The notes beneath the pieces are model-generated. The model was given only the letters and a program-made list of their open reading frames with translations, made no database searches and was not told the DNA's origin. Below, piece by piece: positions 1 through 5,870 of a DNA stretch of 14,043 bases (the first letter of the stretch is position 1; every line of letters starts with the position of its first letter). This stretch comes from an uncultured Methylotenera sp. (GTDB taxonomy: Bacteria > Pseudomonadota > Gammaproteobacteria > Burkholderiales > Methylophilaceae): NCBI RefSeq assembly GCF_946479685.1, contig NZ_CAMLGS010000049.1:1-14043 (forward strand). Direction: 5' to 3'. The position numbers and the translations under genes were made by a program.

Positions 1-1
1 A

Positions 2-160
2 TGTATGTTTTGGATGTCTGATCTGGCGCATGTTCCAGATGTGGTGCTAGCGCTGTTGTCTAGTATTGATGAGAGTAAGTGGCGCGGTTGGCTGAGGCAC
101 CAAGGCAAGGCGCTACTTAAGTGTTATATAAAAAACGAAAGTATGTGGAACTTATTTTAG
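2..160 (+). CDS. C-terminal tail of an unidentified protein (5' end outside window)
   Basis: This frame is open from the left edge for 52 codons and stops with TAG at 158-160. The other five frames are interrupted in this stretch. The translated tail is rich in Trp, Lys and Leu and ends in MWNLF. I do not recognise the family. The stop is followed within a few bases by a chain of hairpins and terminators (162-288), as expected at the 3' end of a gene. Against coding: the stretch is short, and it contains a 10-bp inverted repeat (76-85 with 110-119, one G-U pair), so part of it could be structured RNA. The call rests on an open frame only. Confidence 0.4.
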   Translation, partial: CMFWMSDLAHVPDVVLALLSSIDESKWRGWLRHQGKALLKCYIKNESMWNLF

Positions 161-161
161 A

Positions 162-250
162 AAGGCTTAGTCAGAGCTTACAGGTAACGCTAGTTACCTT
201 TCCGCTCCAATCCTCCCTGAGCGGAAGCCTTAGACGATGAGGCGTTTTTT
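162..250 (+). ncRNA. structured RNA with an anti-Shine-Dalgarno loop (sRNA or 3'UTR element)
   Basis: Three hairpins follow one another closely. HP1 is GGTAAC (183-188), loop GCTA, GTTACC (193-198). HP2 is TTCCGCTC (200-207) with GAGCGGAA (219-226), 8 bp, exposing the 11-nt loop CAATCCTCCCT. HP3 is GCCTTA (227-232) with TGAGGC (238-243), followed by GTTTTTT, an intrinsic terminator. The HP2 loop carries CCTCC, complementary to a ribosome-binding site. In addition AAGGCTT (162-168) can pair with AAGCCTT (225-231), closing a three-way junction around HP1 and HP2; that pairing would break HP3. Bacterial sRNAs with exposed CCUCCUCCC-like loops (the 'cuckoo' type) are known, and this resembles them in layout. 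No known riboswitch core was recognised, and no clear promoter of its own was found. Confidence 0.45.
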
Positions 251-251
251 G

Positions 252-288
252 GACCCCGATTTCATCCCCTTGGTTGGGGTCTTTTTTT
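252..288 (+). terminator. second intrinsic terminator downstream of the structured RNA
   Basis: GACCCC (252-257) pairs with GGGGTC (276-281), followed by seven T residues (282-288). An alternative inner arm, CCCC at 266-269, can pair with the same GGGG through a 6-nt loop. Together with the hairpin/T-run at 227-250 this makes a tandem terminator for the transcript entering from the left. Confidence 0.75.
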
Positions 289-348
289 GCCTGCTATTTA
301 TGCAAAGGCTTAATTTATAGACGCTAGTATAAACTCAAATCTTACTAA

Positions 349-401
349 TTGTAAATAACTTGTAAATGATTTGTAAATTTACAAGCAGGTGGTTTAAAAC
401 C
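349..401 (+). promoter_or_regulatory. phased TTGTAAAT repeats, operator-like, before the dioxygenase gene
   Basis: TTGTAAAT occurs at 349-356, 360-367 and 371-378, an exact 11-bp period that places the copies on one face of the helix. The last copy is half of the 14-bp perfect palindrome TTGTAAATTTACAA (371-384). TTGTAA at 371-376 could serve as a -35 element with TTTAAA at 393-398 as -10 (16-bp spacer), the latter inside the palindrome GGTTTAAAACC (391-401). A regulator bound here would overlap the proposed promoter. The regulator is not identifiable. The -35/-10 assignment is tentative; the repeats themselves are plain in the sequence. Confidence 0.5.
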
Positions 402-422
402 TAGGTGATTAGGTGTAGCTTA

Positions 423-447
423 GTTTGAACATAAGGTTTGAACATAA
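423..447 (+). repeat. 13-bp tandem duplication before the dioxygenase start
   Basis: GTTTGAACATAA occurs at 423-434 and again at 436-447, a direct duplication with a 13-bp period. It lies in the leader of the dioxygenase gene and creates an in-frame TTG (438) that can be mistaken for the start codon. Confidence 0.7.
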
Positions 448-461
448 AGAAAAGCGTGAGT

Positions 462-1265
462 ATGAAGAAAAACATTAAATTCCCGGTGTTGTTTATTTCT
501 CATGGTGGCGGGCCTTGGCCGTATATAGAAGACATGCGGCAGCGCTTTGCTGTCACCGAGGCCGAGTTAGCTAAATTGCCAGCCGGCTTGCCAGCCAAGC
601 CTAAAGCCATTCTGGTGATTACCGGGCACTGGGAGGAGCCGCAGTTTACGGTATCTACTGCACCACAGCCTCCTATGATGTATGACTATTACGGCTTTCC
701 CGAACATACTTACCATGTGCAGTACCCCGCGAGTGGCAGTCCGGCGCTGGCTAAACGCGTGGGTGAGCTGTTAGCGCTAAATGGTATGCATGTGCTGGAA
801 GATGAGCAGCGCGGTCTTGATCATGGTGTTTTTGTACCCTTGATGCTGATGTATCCACAGGCGGATGTTCCTGTGGTGATGCTGTCGATGAAATCCAACT
901 ACGACCCGCTGGAGCATATCAAGCTGGGTGAAGCGCTTGCGCCATTACGAGAAGAAGGTGTGCTCATTATCGGCAGCGGGCTGACTTATCATAATATGCG
1001 TGGTTTTGGCCGGCCGGCATCGTTTGAGCCTTCTGTGCAGTTTGAGCAGTATCTGTATGAAGCAATTGCAAATCCTAGTCCGCAGCAGCGTAATCAGGCC
1101 TTGGTGGATTGGCAGCAGGCGCCGTTTGCGCGCTTGGTGCATCCGCGCGAGGATCATTTGATTCCGTTAATGGTGGTAGCGGGTGCAGCAGGTGATGATG
1201 TAGGGGAGCGACTTTTTACTGATACGGTGTTTGATGTGGTGATGGCTTCTTACCGTTTTGCATAG
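462..1265 (+). CDS. DODA-type (LigB-like) extradiol ring-cleavage dioxygenase
   Basis: A 267-residue protein of the class III extradiol dioxygenase family (LigB fold, E. coli YgiD / plant DOPA 4,5-dioxygenase branch). These enzymes use a non-haem metal bound by histidines to open catechol-type rings with O2; the physiological substrate of most bacterial members is unknown. Visible family motifs are SHGGGP with His14, TGHWE with His56, a DHG-F-PL segment with His121, and SGLTYHNMR with His178. No signal peptide or membrane segment, so cytoplasmic. I chose ATG 462 because residues after it match the usual family N-terminus; an in-frame TTG at 438 lies in a duplicated leader and has no spaced ribosome-binding site. 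The Shine-Dalgarno before 462 is weak. The gene faces the NmrA/pirin operon and may share its redox theme. Family assignment is secure, substrate is not. Confidence 0.88.
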   Translation: MKKNIKFPVLFISHGGGPWPYIEDMRQRFAVTEAELAKLPAGLPAKPKAILVITGHWEEPQFTVSTAPQPPMMYDYYGFPEHTYHVQYPASGSPALAKRVGELLALNGMHVLEDEQRGLDHGVFVPLMLMYPQADVPVVMLSMKSNYDPLEHIKLGEALAPLREEGVLIIGSGLTYHNMRGFGRPASFEPSVQFEQYLYEAIANPSPQQRNQALVDWQQAPFARLVHPREDHLIPLMVVAGAAGDDVGERLFTDTVFDVVMASYRFA

Positions 1266-1274
1266 TTGTAAACC

Positions 1275-1344
1275 GGCTTGGCGCTATGGATATTGCTCTA
1301 GGGATATTGCTAAAGTACTGTTGCTAAAATATTGCCGCCAAGCC
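1275..1344 (+). repeat. inverted repeat enclosing a degenerate 14-bp tandem repeat
   Basis: GGCTTGGCG (1275-1283) is perfectly complementary to CGCCAAGCC (1336-1344). Between the arms lie three degenerate 14-bp units at 1288-1301, 1302-1315 and 1316-1329; the first two share GGATATTGCT and the last two share TTGCTAAA. It sits just after the dioxygenase stop codon. There is no T-run after the second arm, so it is not a standard terminator; it could stabilise the mRNA 3' end. Confidence 0.5.
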
Positions 1345-1357
1345 AGCGTTAGGATTG

Positions 1358-1498
1358 TCATCCTATCCCCAACCATGATTCCTCTTCTCTGAATTTTGCA
1401 TCTAAATCAGCTGGGTGTAGCTCTGTGGTGTTGGCTTCATGCTCAGTGCCAATGTTGAAAATGGAGTTTCTCCAAGTAGTGATTCTTTCTAAAATCAT
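1358..1498 (-). CDS. possible small protein (46 residues), downstream of the NmrA-like gene
   Basis: ATG at 1498 opens a 46-codon frame ending in TGA at 1360-1358. An AGAG Shine-Dalgarno-like stretch lies about 6 nt upstream. The product is hydrophilic and acidic in its second half (N-terminus MILERITTWRNS, C-terminus ESWLGIG), with no signal peptide or membrane segment. It follows the NmrA-like gene on the same strand, after a hairpin, and could be the last gene of that unit. I know no homologous family. A frame this short can arise by chance, so the evidence is only start, ribosome site, strand agreement and position. Confidence 0.35.
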   Translation of the reverse strand: MILERITTWRNSIFNIGTEHEANTTELHPADLDAKFREEESWLGIG

Positions 1499-1550
1499 TT
1501 TATTCTCTTTTCTGTATGTATTTGTCTATATGTATCTGATTGGATTAAAG

Positions 1551-1572
1551 CTCCCAAGCCTTTGCCTGGGAG
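1551..1572 (-). terminator. hairpin after the NmrA-like gene
   Basis: Read on the minus strand this is a 9-bp stem (one G-U pair) with the 4-nt loop AAAG. On the plus strand the same position is an A-C mismatch, so the fold is favoured in minus-strand RNA, the orientation of the NmrA-like gene. The T-run after it is weak (CTTTAA), so termination may be incomplete. Confidence 0.5.
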
Positions 1573-1593
1573 TGTATTTAGCCGCTACGCTAT

Positions 1594-2472
1594 TTAAATA
1601 AATGCTGCTTTGTTGGCAGTAATAAAGTCTTCAAATCTGGTTAAAGGGCGGCCTAGTAAAGTTTCGCCATCAGTGGTGACCACTGCTGCCTGATTTGATG
1701 CAAACACCTCAAACAGTTCTAGCACACCTTTTGCCTGCCACTCTGGCCAGCCTGAACCGGTCAGTGATGCATAAGTCGTGTCTTCATCAGGTGATACATA
1801 GTCCACGCTGTGACCGGTTACGCGTGAGAACACTGCCGCAATGTCGTTGCCTGATAACAGCTCTGGCCCAGTAAGGTTGTAAGCTTTGTTAGCGTGGCCA
1901 TCTGTGGTCAGAATAGTCGCTGCTGCTTCGCCAATGTCTTGCACGTTGAGTGGGGCTAGTTTGCCTTCTCTAATGCCAAAGTATAATTTGCCGCTTTTTA
2001 CACCATCAGCCCAGCCAAAGAAGTTATCCTGGAACCAGATAGTGCGTAAGTGCGTCCATGGCAAGCCAGATGCTTCCAGGTATTTCTCTGCCTCGCGGAA
2101 CTGTTTGGCAAACAGAATCGCTTCCCACTCAGCACCCACTACCGATAACAGTACGATTTGATTAACCGTGCCAGCCGCTACTGCAGCGTCTACCGTGTTT
2201 TTAGCATGCTGAGCTCTGTTTTCTACGTTACCTGGGATGATGTACACCTTGGTTACACCGGCAAACGCAGCGGTTAATGTAGCAGGTTGGTCTAAATCAA
2301 AAATAGCCGTTTCAATGGTTGGATATTGTTGTTTAAGTTGCGCTGCTTTACTTGCGCTTCTTACGCCAGCCACTACTTTGATATTGCTGTCATTTTTGTT
2401 CACTAAAGCTTCAATTGCCGCTACGCCGTTATTACCTGCTGCACCTACGATTAAAATGGTTTCTTGTGTCAT
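1594..2472 (-). CDS. NmrA-like / QorB-like NAD(P)-binding oxidoreductase
   Basis: A 292-residue atypical short-chain dehydrogenase of the NmrA/HSCARG group, close in plan and length to E. coli QorB (NAD(P)H:quinone oxidoreductase 2). The N-terminal beta-strand and the dinucleotide motif GAAGNNG (residues 10-16) mark the Rossmann fold; a strand with VAGVRS follows near residue 35, and the C-terminal half is the substrate lobe. The YxxxK dyad of classical SDRs is not in its usual setting, common in the NmrA branch, so it may be an enzyme or a redox sensor. The start at 2472 has an AGGAG ribosome site 8 nt upstream. It lies 38 nt after the pirin gene on the same strand, so the two are probably cotranscribed. 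Quinone reduction is inferred from family; NAD(P) binding is well supported. Confidence 0.85.
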   Translation of the reverse strand: MTQETILIVGAAGNNGVAAIEALVNKNDSNIKVVAGVRSASKAAQLKQQYPTIETAIFDLDQPATLTAAFAGVTKVYIIPGNVENRAQHAKNTVDAAVAAGTVNQIVLLSVVGAEWEAILFAKQFREAEKYLEASGLPWTHLRTIWFQDNFFGWADGVKSGKLYFGIREGKLAPLNVQDIGEAAATILTTDGHANKAYNLTGPELLSGNDIAAVFSRVTGHSVDYVSPDEDTTYASLTGSGWPEWQAKGVLELFEVFASNQAAVVTTDGETLLGRPLTRFEDFITANKAAFI

Positions 2473-2510
2473 GGTGTTTCTCCTAAAATATATAAAGTTA
2501 AATAAAAAAG

Positions 2511-3224
2511 TTAGTAAGGTAGGTCGAACATTAGTAGTTCTGCTTCTATCGCATTGCTAAATTCAACGGATGCTTCGGCCTGAATTTTTAAGGCATCGCC
2601 CGTGGTTAATTTAATGCCGTTCACTTCAACCTGGCCTTTAATCAAATGCACATAGCCGGTTCTACCTGCTGCTAATTCTTGTGTTAATGGGCTGCCGCCA
2701 TTTAAGCCATTGTTTAAGATAGATGCGTAAATTCTTGCATCCTGATGAATCAACACTGAGCCATCGCTACCATCTGGAGAGGCAATCAAGCGCAGTTGGC
2801 CTGTTTTTGATGCGCTATCGAAATGTTTTTCTTCGTAGCCTGGTGCAATGCCGTTCACGTTAGGCGCAATCCAGATTTGTAAAAAATGCACACGCTCAGT
2901 GCTAGAGTGATTAAATTCACTGTGGCTCACGCCAGTACCTGCACTCATTCTTTGTACATCACCGTAGCGGATCACAGAGCCATTGCCCATGCTATCTTTA
3001 TGCTCTAAGGCGCCGCTTAGCACGTAGCTGATAATTTCCATGTTGTCATGGCTGTGGGTGCCAAAGCCACGCGCTGGTTGTACGCGGTCTTCGTTAATCA
3101 CTAGCAACGGACCAAATCCCATTTGTTCTGGGTTGTAGTAATGGCCAAATGAGAATGAGTGGTTTGATTGCAACCAGCCATGGTCAGCTGCACCGCGTTG
3201 TCCGTTTTTAAGAACTTGTAACAT
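2511..3224 (-). CDS. pirin family protein (YhhW-like cupin)
   Basis: A 237-residue bicupin. Counting from ATG 3224 the metal ligands fall at His57 and His59 (THSHDNMEI), His101 (VSHSEFN) and Glu103, the same register as E. coli YhhW, which supports this start over the in-frame ATG at 3227 and TTG at 3230. An AAAGGAG Shine-Dalgarno at 3232-3238 suits it. Pirins bind Fe, and YhhW and human pirin show quercetin 2,3-dioxygenase activity in vitro; the natural role in bacteria is mostly unknown and is often linked to redox or electrophile stress. It is the first gene of a probable operon with the NmrA-like gene and is divergent from a LysR regulator, its likely controller. The protein has no signal peptide, so cytoplasmic. 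Confidence 0.9.
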   Translation of the reverse strand: MLQVLKNGQRGAADHGWLQSNHSFSFGHYYNPEQMGFGPLLVINEDRVQPARGFGTHSHDNMEIISYVLSGALEHKDSMGNGSVIRYGDVQRMSAGTGVSHSEFNHSSTERVHFLQIWIAPNVNGIAPGYEEKHFDSASKTGQLRLIASPDGSDGSVLIHQDARIYASILNNGLNGGSPLTQELAAGRTGYVHLIKGQVEVNGIKLTTGDALKIQAEASVEFSNAIEAELLMFDLPY

Positions 3225-3322
3225 CATCAATCTCCTTTATGCTTTGGTATCATTTATCTATATGCGATAATTTAAAACATCATATTCACTGCTAAATAAT
3301 TGCCGGTTAATGTGAGAAGCAT

Positions 3323-3348
3323 TATGAGCCGTTATTTCATAGATGAAA
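3323..3348. promoter_or_regulatory. overlapping palindromes in the pirin/lysR divergent promoter region
   Basis: TATGA (3323-3327) and TCATA (3337-3341) form an interrupted palindrome with 9 bp between arms, and TTTCAT (3335-3340) and ATGAAA (3343-3348) form a second sharing the middle half-site. This gives three half-sites between two divergent genes. It is a candidate regulator site, though it does not match the T-N11-A LysR rule exactly. Confidence 0.35.
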
Positions 3349-3372
3349 AACGGAAAAAATATCAACCTATCA

Positions 3373-3385
3373 TCGAAAATTTCGA
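3373..3385. promoter_or_regulatory. T-N11-A LysR-type palindrome abutting the lysR start codon
   Basis: TCGAAAATTTCGA is a perfect odd-length palindrome with T and A at the ends 11 bases apart, the classical LysR-box form. It ends one base before the ATG at 3386. Binding here would fit autorepression of the regulator and control of the divergent pirin operon. The overlap with the translation start leaves no room for a normal ribosome-binding site. Confidence 0.5.
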
Positions 3386-4288
3386 ATGTTCAGAATAAGC
3401 CTAGATTCTTTGTTAATTCTTGATGCGATTGACCGTGGTGGTTCGTTTGCGGCCGCGGGTAATGAGCTGCATAAAGTGCCATCTACCATTTCCTATACCG
3501 TAAGTAAGCTGGAGCAGGATTTAGGCGTACAGGTGTTCGAGCGGCAAGGCCCCAAGGTGAGTTTAACCAGCGCTGGGAAAGAGCTGTTAAAAGAAGGGCG
3601 CTATCTGCTGAAAGCGGCAGAAGACCTTGAGCATAGAGTGCGACGCGTAGCTTCAGGCTGGGAAACCGAGCTCTCAATTGGCATGGATTCGGTATTCTCT
3701 GCTACAGCGCTAGTGGAGGATATTGCCGAGTTTTATAAAGTTGCCAACCTGACCAGGCTACGGTTTGCACAAGAGGCACTGTCTGGCAGTTGGGAGGCGC
3801 TGATGGATAGACGCGTGGATTTGCTGGTAGGTGCGGCGGGTGAGGGGCCATCGGGTGGGGGGTATAACGCAGAGGTGATTGACACAATACAGTTCGTATT
3901 TGCTGTTGCGCCTCATCACCCGTTAGCCAGCGTGAATAAGCCCTTAGGTAAGGCTGAGTTATATCAGCATCGTGCGATTACCGTGAGTGATTCAGTGCGG
4001 AAAATGCCGCCGCGCACAGTTGGCCTGCTGTTTGGGCAGGAAACCTTGGCCGTACCCAATATGCGTACAAAATATGAGTTTCAGCTGGCTGGACTAGGCT
4101 TTGGATTTTTACCCGAGCCACTGGCGCGCGATGCCATTACAAAAGGCCTGCTGATAGAAAAACAGGTGGATGAGCCGCGCCAGCCAGAGTCTATCTATAT
4201 AGCTTGGCGCAGTGGGGATGCTGGTGCCGGCTTGAAATGGTGGATTGATAGAATCAAATCACAGAATATGGCAGCCAAGCTGTGGTGA
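3386..4288 (+). CDS. LysR family transcriptional regulator
   Basis: A 300-residue LysR-type regulator. Residues 1-60 are the winged helix-turn-helix domain: the recognition region is FAAAGNELHKVPSTISY (about 21-37), followed by the linker-helix signature LEQDLGVQVFER. Residues about 90-290 form the periplasmic-binding-protein-like effector domain, which binds a small inducer not predictable here. The start ATG 3386 gives the normal family N-terminus; no ribosome-binding site is seen before it. It is transcribed away from the pirin/NmrA operon across a 160-bp region with palindromes, the usual arrangement in which a LysR protein controls the divergent operon and itself. Family is certain; target assignment is inference from position. 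Confidence 0.92.
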   Translation: MFRISLDSLLILDAIDRGGSFAAAGNELHKVPSTISYTVSKLEQDLGVQVFERQGPKVSLTSAGKELLKEGRYLLKAAEDLEHRVRRVASGWETELSIGMDSVFSATALVEDIAEFYKVANLTRLRFAQEALSGSWEALMDRRVDLLVGAAGEGPSGGGYNAEVIDTIQFVFAVAPHHPLASVNKPLGKAELYQHRAITVSDSVRKMPPRTVGLLFGQETLAVPNMRTKYEFQLAGLGFGFLPEPLARDAITKGLLIEKQVDEPRQPESIYIAWRSGDAGAGLKWWIDRIKSQNMAAKLW

Positions 4289-4583
4289 TACTGGGGGTAA
4301 GTGGAAAGATTGGGTAGTTTCCTAACCTAAGCAATTGTTCTATATGGGTGATTGTTTCTAGCTTTGTTGGCTGATAGTGTTTGTTTGGTTTGAATTTGTA
4401 CGCATGCAAACGAGCTTTCCATTCTGTTTTATGAAGCGTGAAACAGGGGCCTCCATATGCTAAAAGCATGGCTGTTGAGCGGATGCCTCAAAATAAACGC
4501 GTCTTCATGCTTGGTAAGCGGATTTGCAAATTCAGATTGTATATAAATGTATTGATACTTTTTTATTAACAATGAGATTGCAA
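4289..4583. other. intergenic region, no gene recognised
   Basis: About 295 bases between the LysR gene and the membrane-protein gene. I see a small palindrome ATGCT-AAA-AGCAT at 4457-4469 and an A+T-rich stretch at 4535-4575 before the next gene, but no convincing promoter pair, terminator or repeat. A minus-strand frame here overlaps the end of the LysR gene, lacks a ribosome site and is not credible. Confidence 0.5.
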
Positions 4584-5729
4584 ATGAAGAAAAAACTAAT
4601 AATCCCTATCATGCTCGCTTTAATTGTCCCGCTAATCGCGAGCTGGTTTGCCTACCCCGATACGCACTTGCCACCCGGCTTTGGCGTATTTCCCCCGCAG
4701 TTTGTAGCAGAAGCACCAGGTTTTAATTTAATTGTATTCTGTGCGCTGGCCTTGGTAGAGCTGGTTGTGTTGGCACTATATATTTACCCCACGTGGTTTG
4801 GTTTTAAAGAAGTCACACCTGCAGCACCTAACAAACCCTTGCCTTTGCCTATTTGGTTCTGGGCAGGGTTGGTGTCTACCCTGTTTTTCTGGTGGTTAAT
4901 GTGGACGCGGGTGACGGTGTTTGGCAGCTTGGTTTATTACGCATTTACACCGCTTTGGTGGAGCTTTATTTTTACGCTGGATGGCGTTGTTTATCGTTAT
5001 AACAATGGTCAGTCTTTGCTATCATCCAAACCCAAAACACTAGTCATCAGTGCCTTGGTCTCCTTGGTTGGCTGGCGTATGTTTGAGTACTACAATTATT
5101 TTGCGCTAGGTAACTGGTATTACCCGCAAACCGAGAGTATTCCCTCGTTGTCACATGAAGCCATAGTGGTGATATTTTTGCTAGCCTACACCACAGTATG
5201 GCCGGCTATTTTTCAGTGGTACATGCTACTGAACACTTGCCCTAGTTTGACCAGTAGGTACTCGCAAGGCCCCAAAGTTGCTATCAATGGCAATGTCTTG
5301 TTGTATGCAGGTTATGCTTTATTATTTTTGATGGTGTTCTGGCCTTATCCTTTATTTTGGGTGCTATGGATAGGCGTGTTGATGGTGTTTTCAGGCTTGC
5401 TCATCAAGCTAAATATTTGGACACCGTTTGCTGACATGGCTAAAGGTAACTGGACCTCTGCACTGCTGGTTGCGTTAGCCACCATGTTTAATGGGTTTGT
5501 ATGGGAGTGCTGGAACTACGGCAGCGCGCACCCACAAATGCCAACTACCAACCCCAACTACTGGGTTTACGATATCCCTTACGTTAATGTGATTCACATA
5601 TTTTCAGAAATGCCGCTGCTAGGATACATGGGCTATATGCCGTTTGGGGTGTTAGCGTTGGTAATGTGGATATGGGCTGGTAATGTATTTGGTTTTGATA
5701 CAAAAATACTTGATACCGATCAGCACTAG
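4584..5729 (+). CDS. polytopic membrane protein of unknown function with internal repeat
   Basis: A 381-residue, very Trp/Tyr/Phe-rich inner-membrane protein with about ten hydrophobic segments, the first at residues 4-23. Two loops carry the same pattern exactly 140 residues apart: FEYYNY (Glu168, Asn171, Tyr172) and WECWNY (Glu308, Asn311, Tyr312), each followed by a NW-Y or YWVY segment and then Ile-Pro. This suggests an ancient duplication with two equivalent, possibly functional, carboxylates in or near the membrane. The C-terminal motif EMPLLGYMGYMPFG (from Glu342) is striking and I believe recurrent in uncharacterised proteins, but I cannot name the family. ATG 4584 is preferred over ATG 4572 and TTG 4524, since MKKK followed by a hydrophobic helix is a normal membrane start and GAG lies about 8 nt before it. 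It appears monocistronic, closed by the terminator at 5742-5824. Confidence 0.8.
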   Translation: MKKKLIIPIMLALIVPLIASWFAYPDTHLPPGFGVFPPQFVAEAPGFNLIVFCALALVELVVLALYIYPTWFGFKEVTPAAPNKPLPLPIWFWAGLVSTLFFWWLMWTRVTVFGSLVYYAFTPLWWSFIFTLDGVVYRYNNGQSLLSSKPKTLVISALVSLVGWRMFEYYNYFALGNWYYPQTESIPSLSHEAIVVIFLLAYTTVWPAIFQWYMLLNTCPSLTSRYSQGPKVAINGNVLLYAGYALLFLMVFWPYPLFWVLWIGVLMVFSGLLIKLNIWTPFADMAKGNWTSALLVALATMFNGFVWECWNYGSAHPQMPTTNPNYWVYDIPYVNVIHIFSEMPLLGYMGYMPFGVLALVMWIWAGNVFGFDTKILDTDQH

Positions 5730-5741
5730 TCACTTCAATTG

Positions 5742-5824
5742 CCTGAGCCGGTTAACGGGCGCAATCATTGATGCTCCATAGTAACGTTGCGGAAAGATTG
5801 CGCCTGGCTCAGGGTGCATTTTTT
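5742..5824 (+). terminator. large compound hairpin terminator after the membrane-protein gene
   Basis: CCTGAGCC (5742-5749) pairs with GGCTCAGG (5806-5813), and inside it GGCGCAATC (5758-5766) pairs with GATTGCGCC (5796-5804), 17 bp in all, with a 29-nt apical region. Six T residues follow at 5819-5824. The T-run is only on the plus side, so it mainly terminates the plus-strand gene. It stands between convergent genes. Confidence 0.7.
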
Positions 5825-5870
5825 GAATTACCCTGAGCAGGGGCGTATATCTTTCAGTGCATGGTGAGCT

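Noticed and set aside
162..231. tRNA-like outline: 7-bp closing stem and internal arms over about 70 nt
   Set aside because: There is no T-loop GGTTCGAATCC-like sequence, the arm lengths are wrong and no anticodon arm of 5 bp with a 7-nt loop exists.
4254..4469. 71-codon minus-strand frame
   Set aside because: It overlaps the end of the LysR gene, has no ribosome-binding site and its composition does not resemble a protein family.
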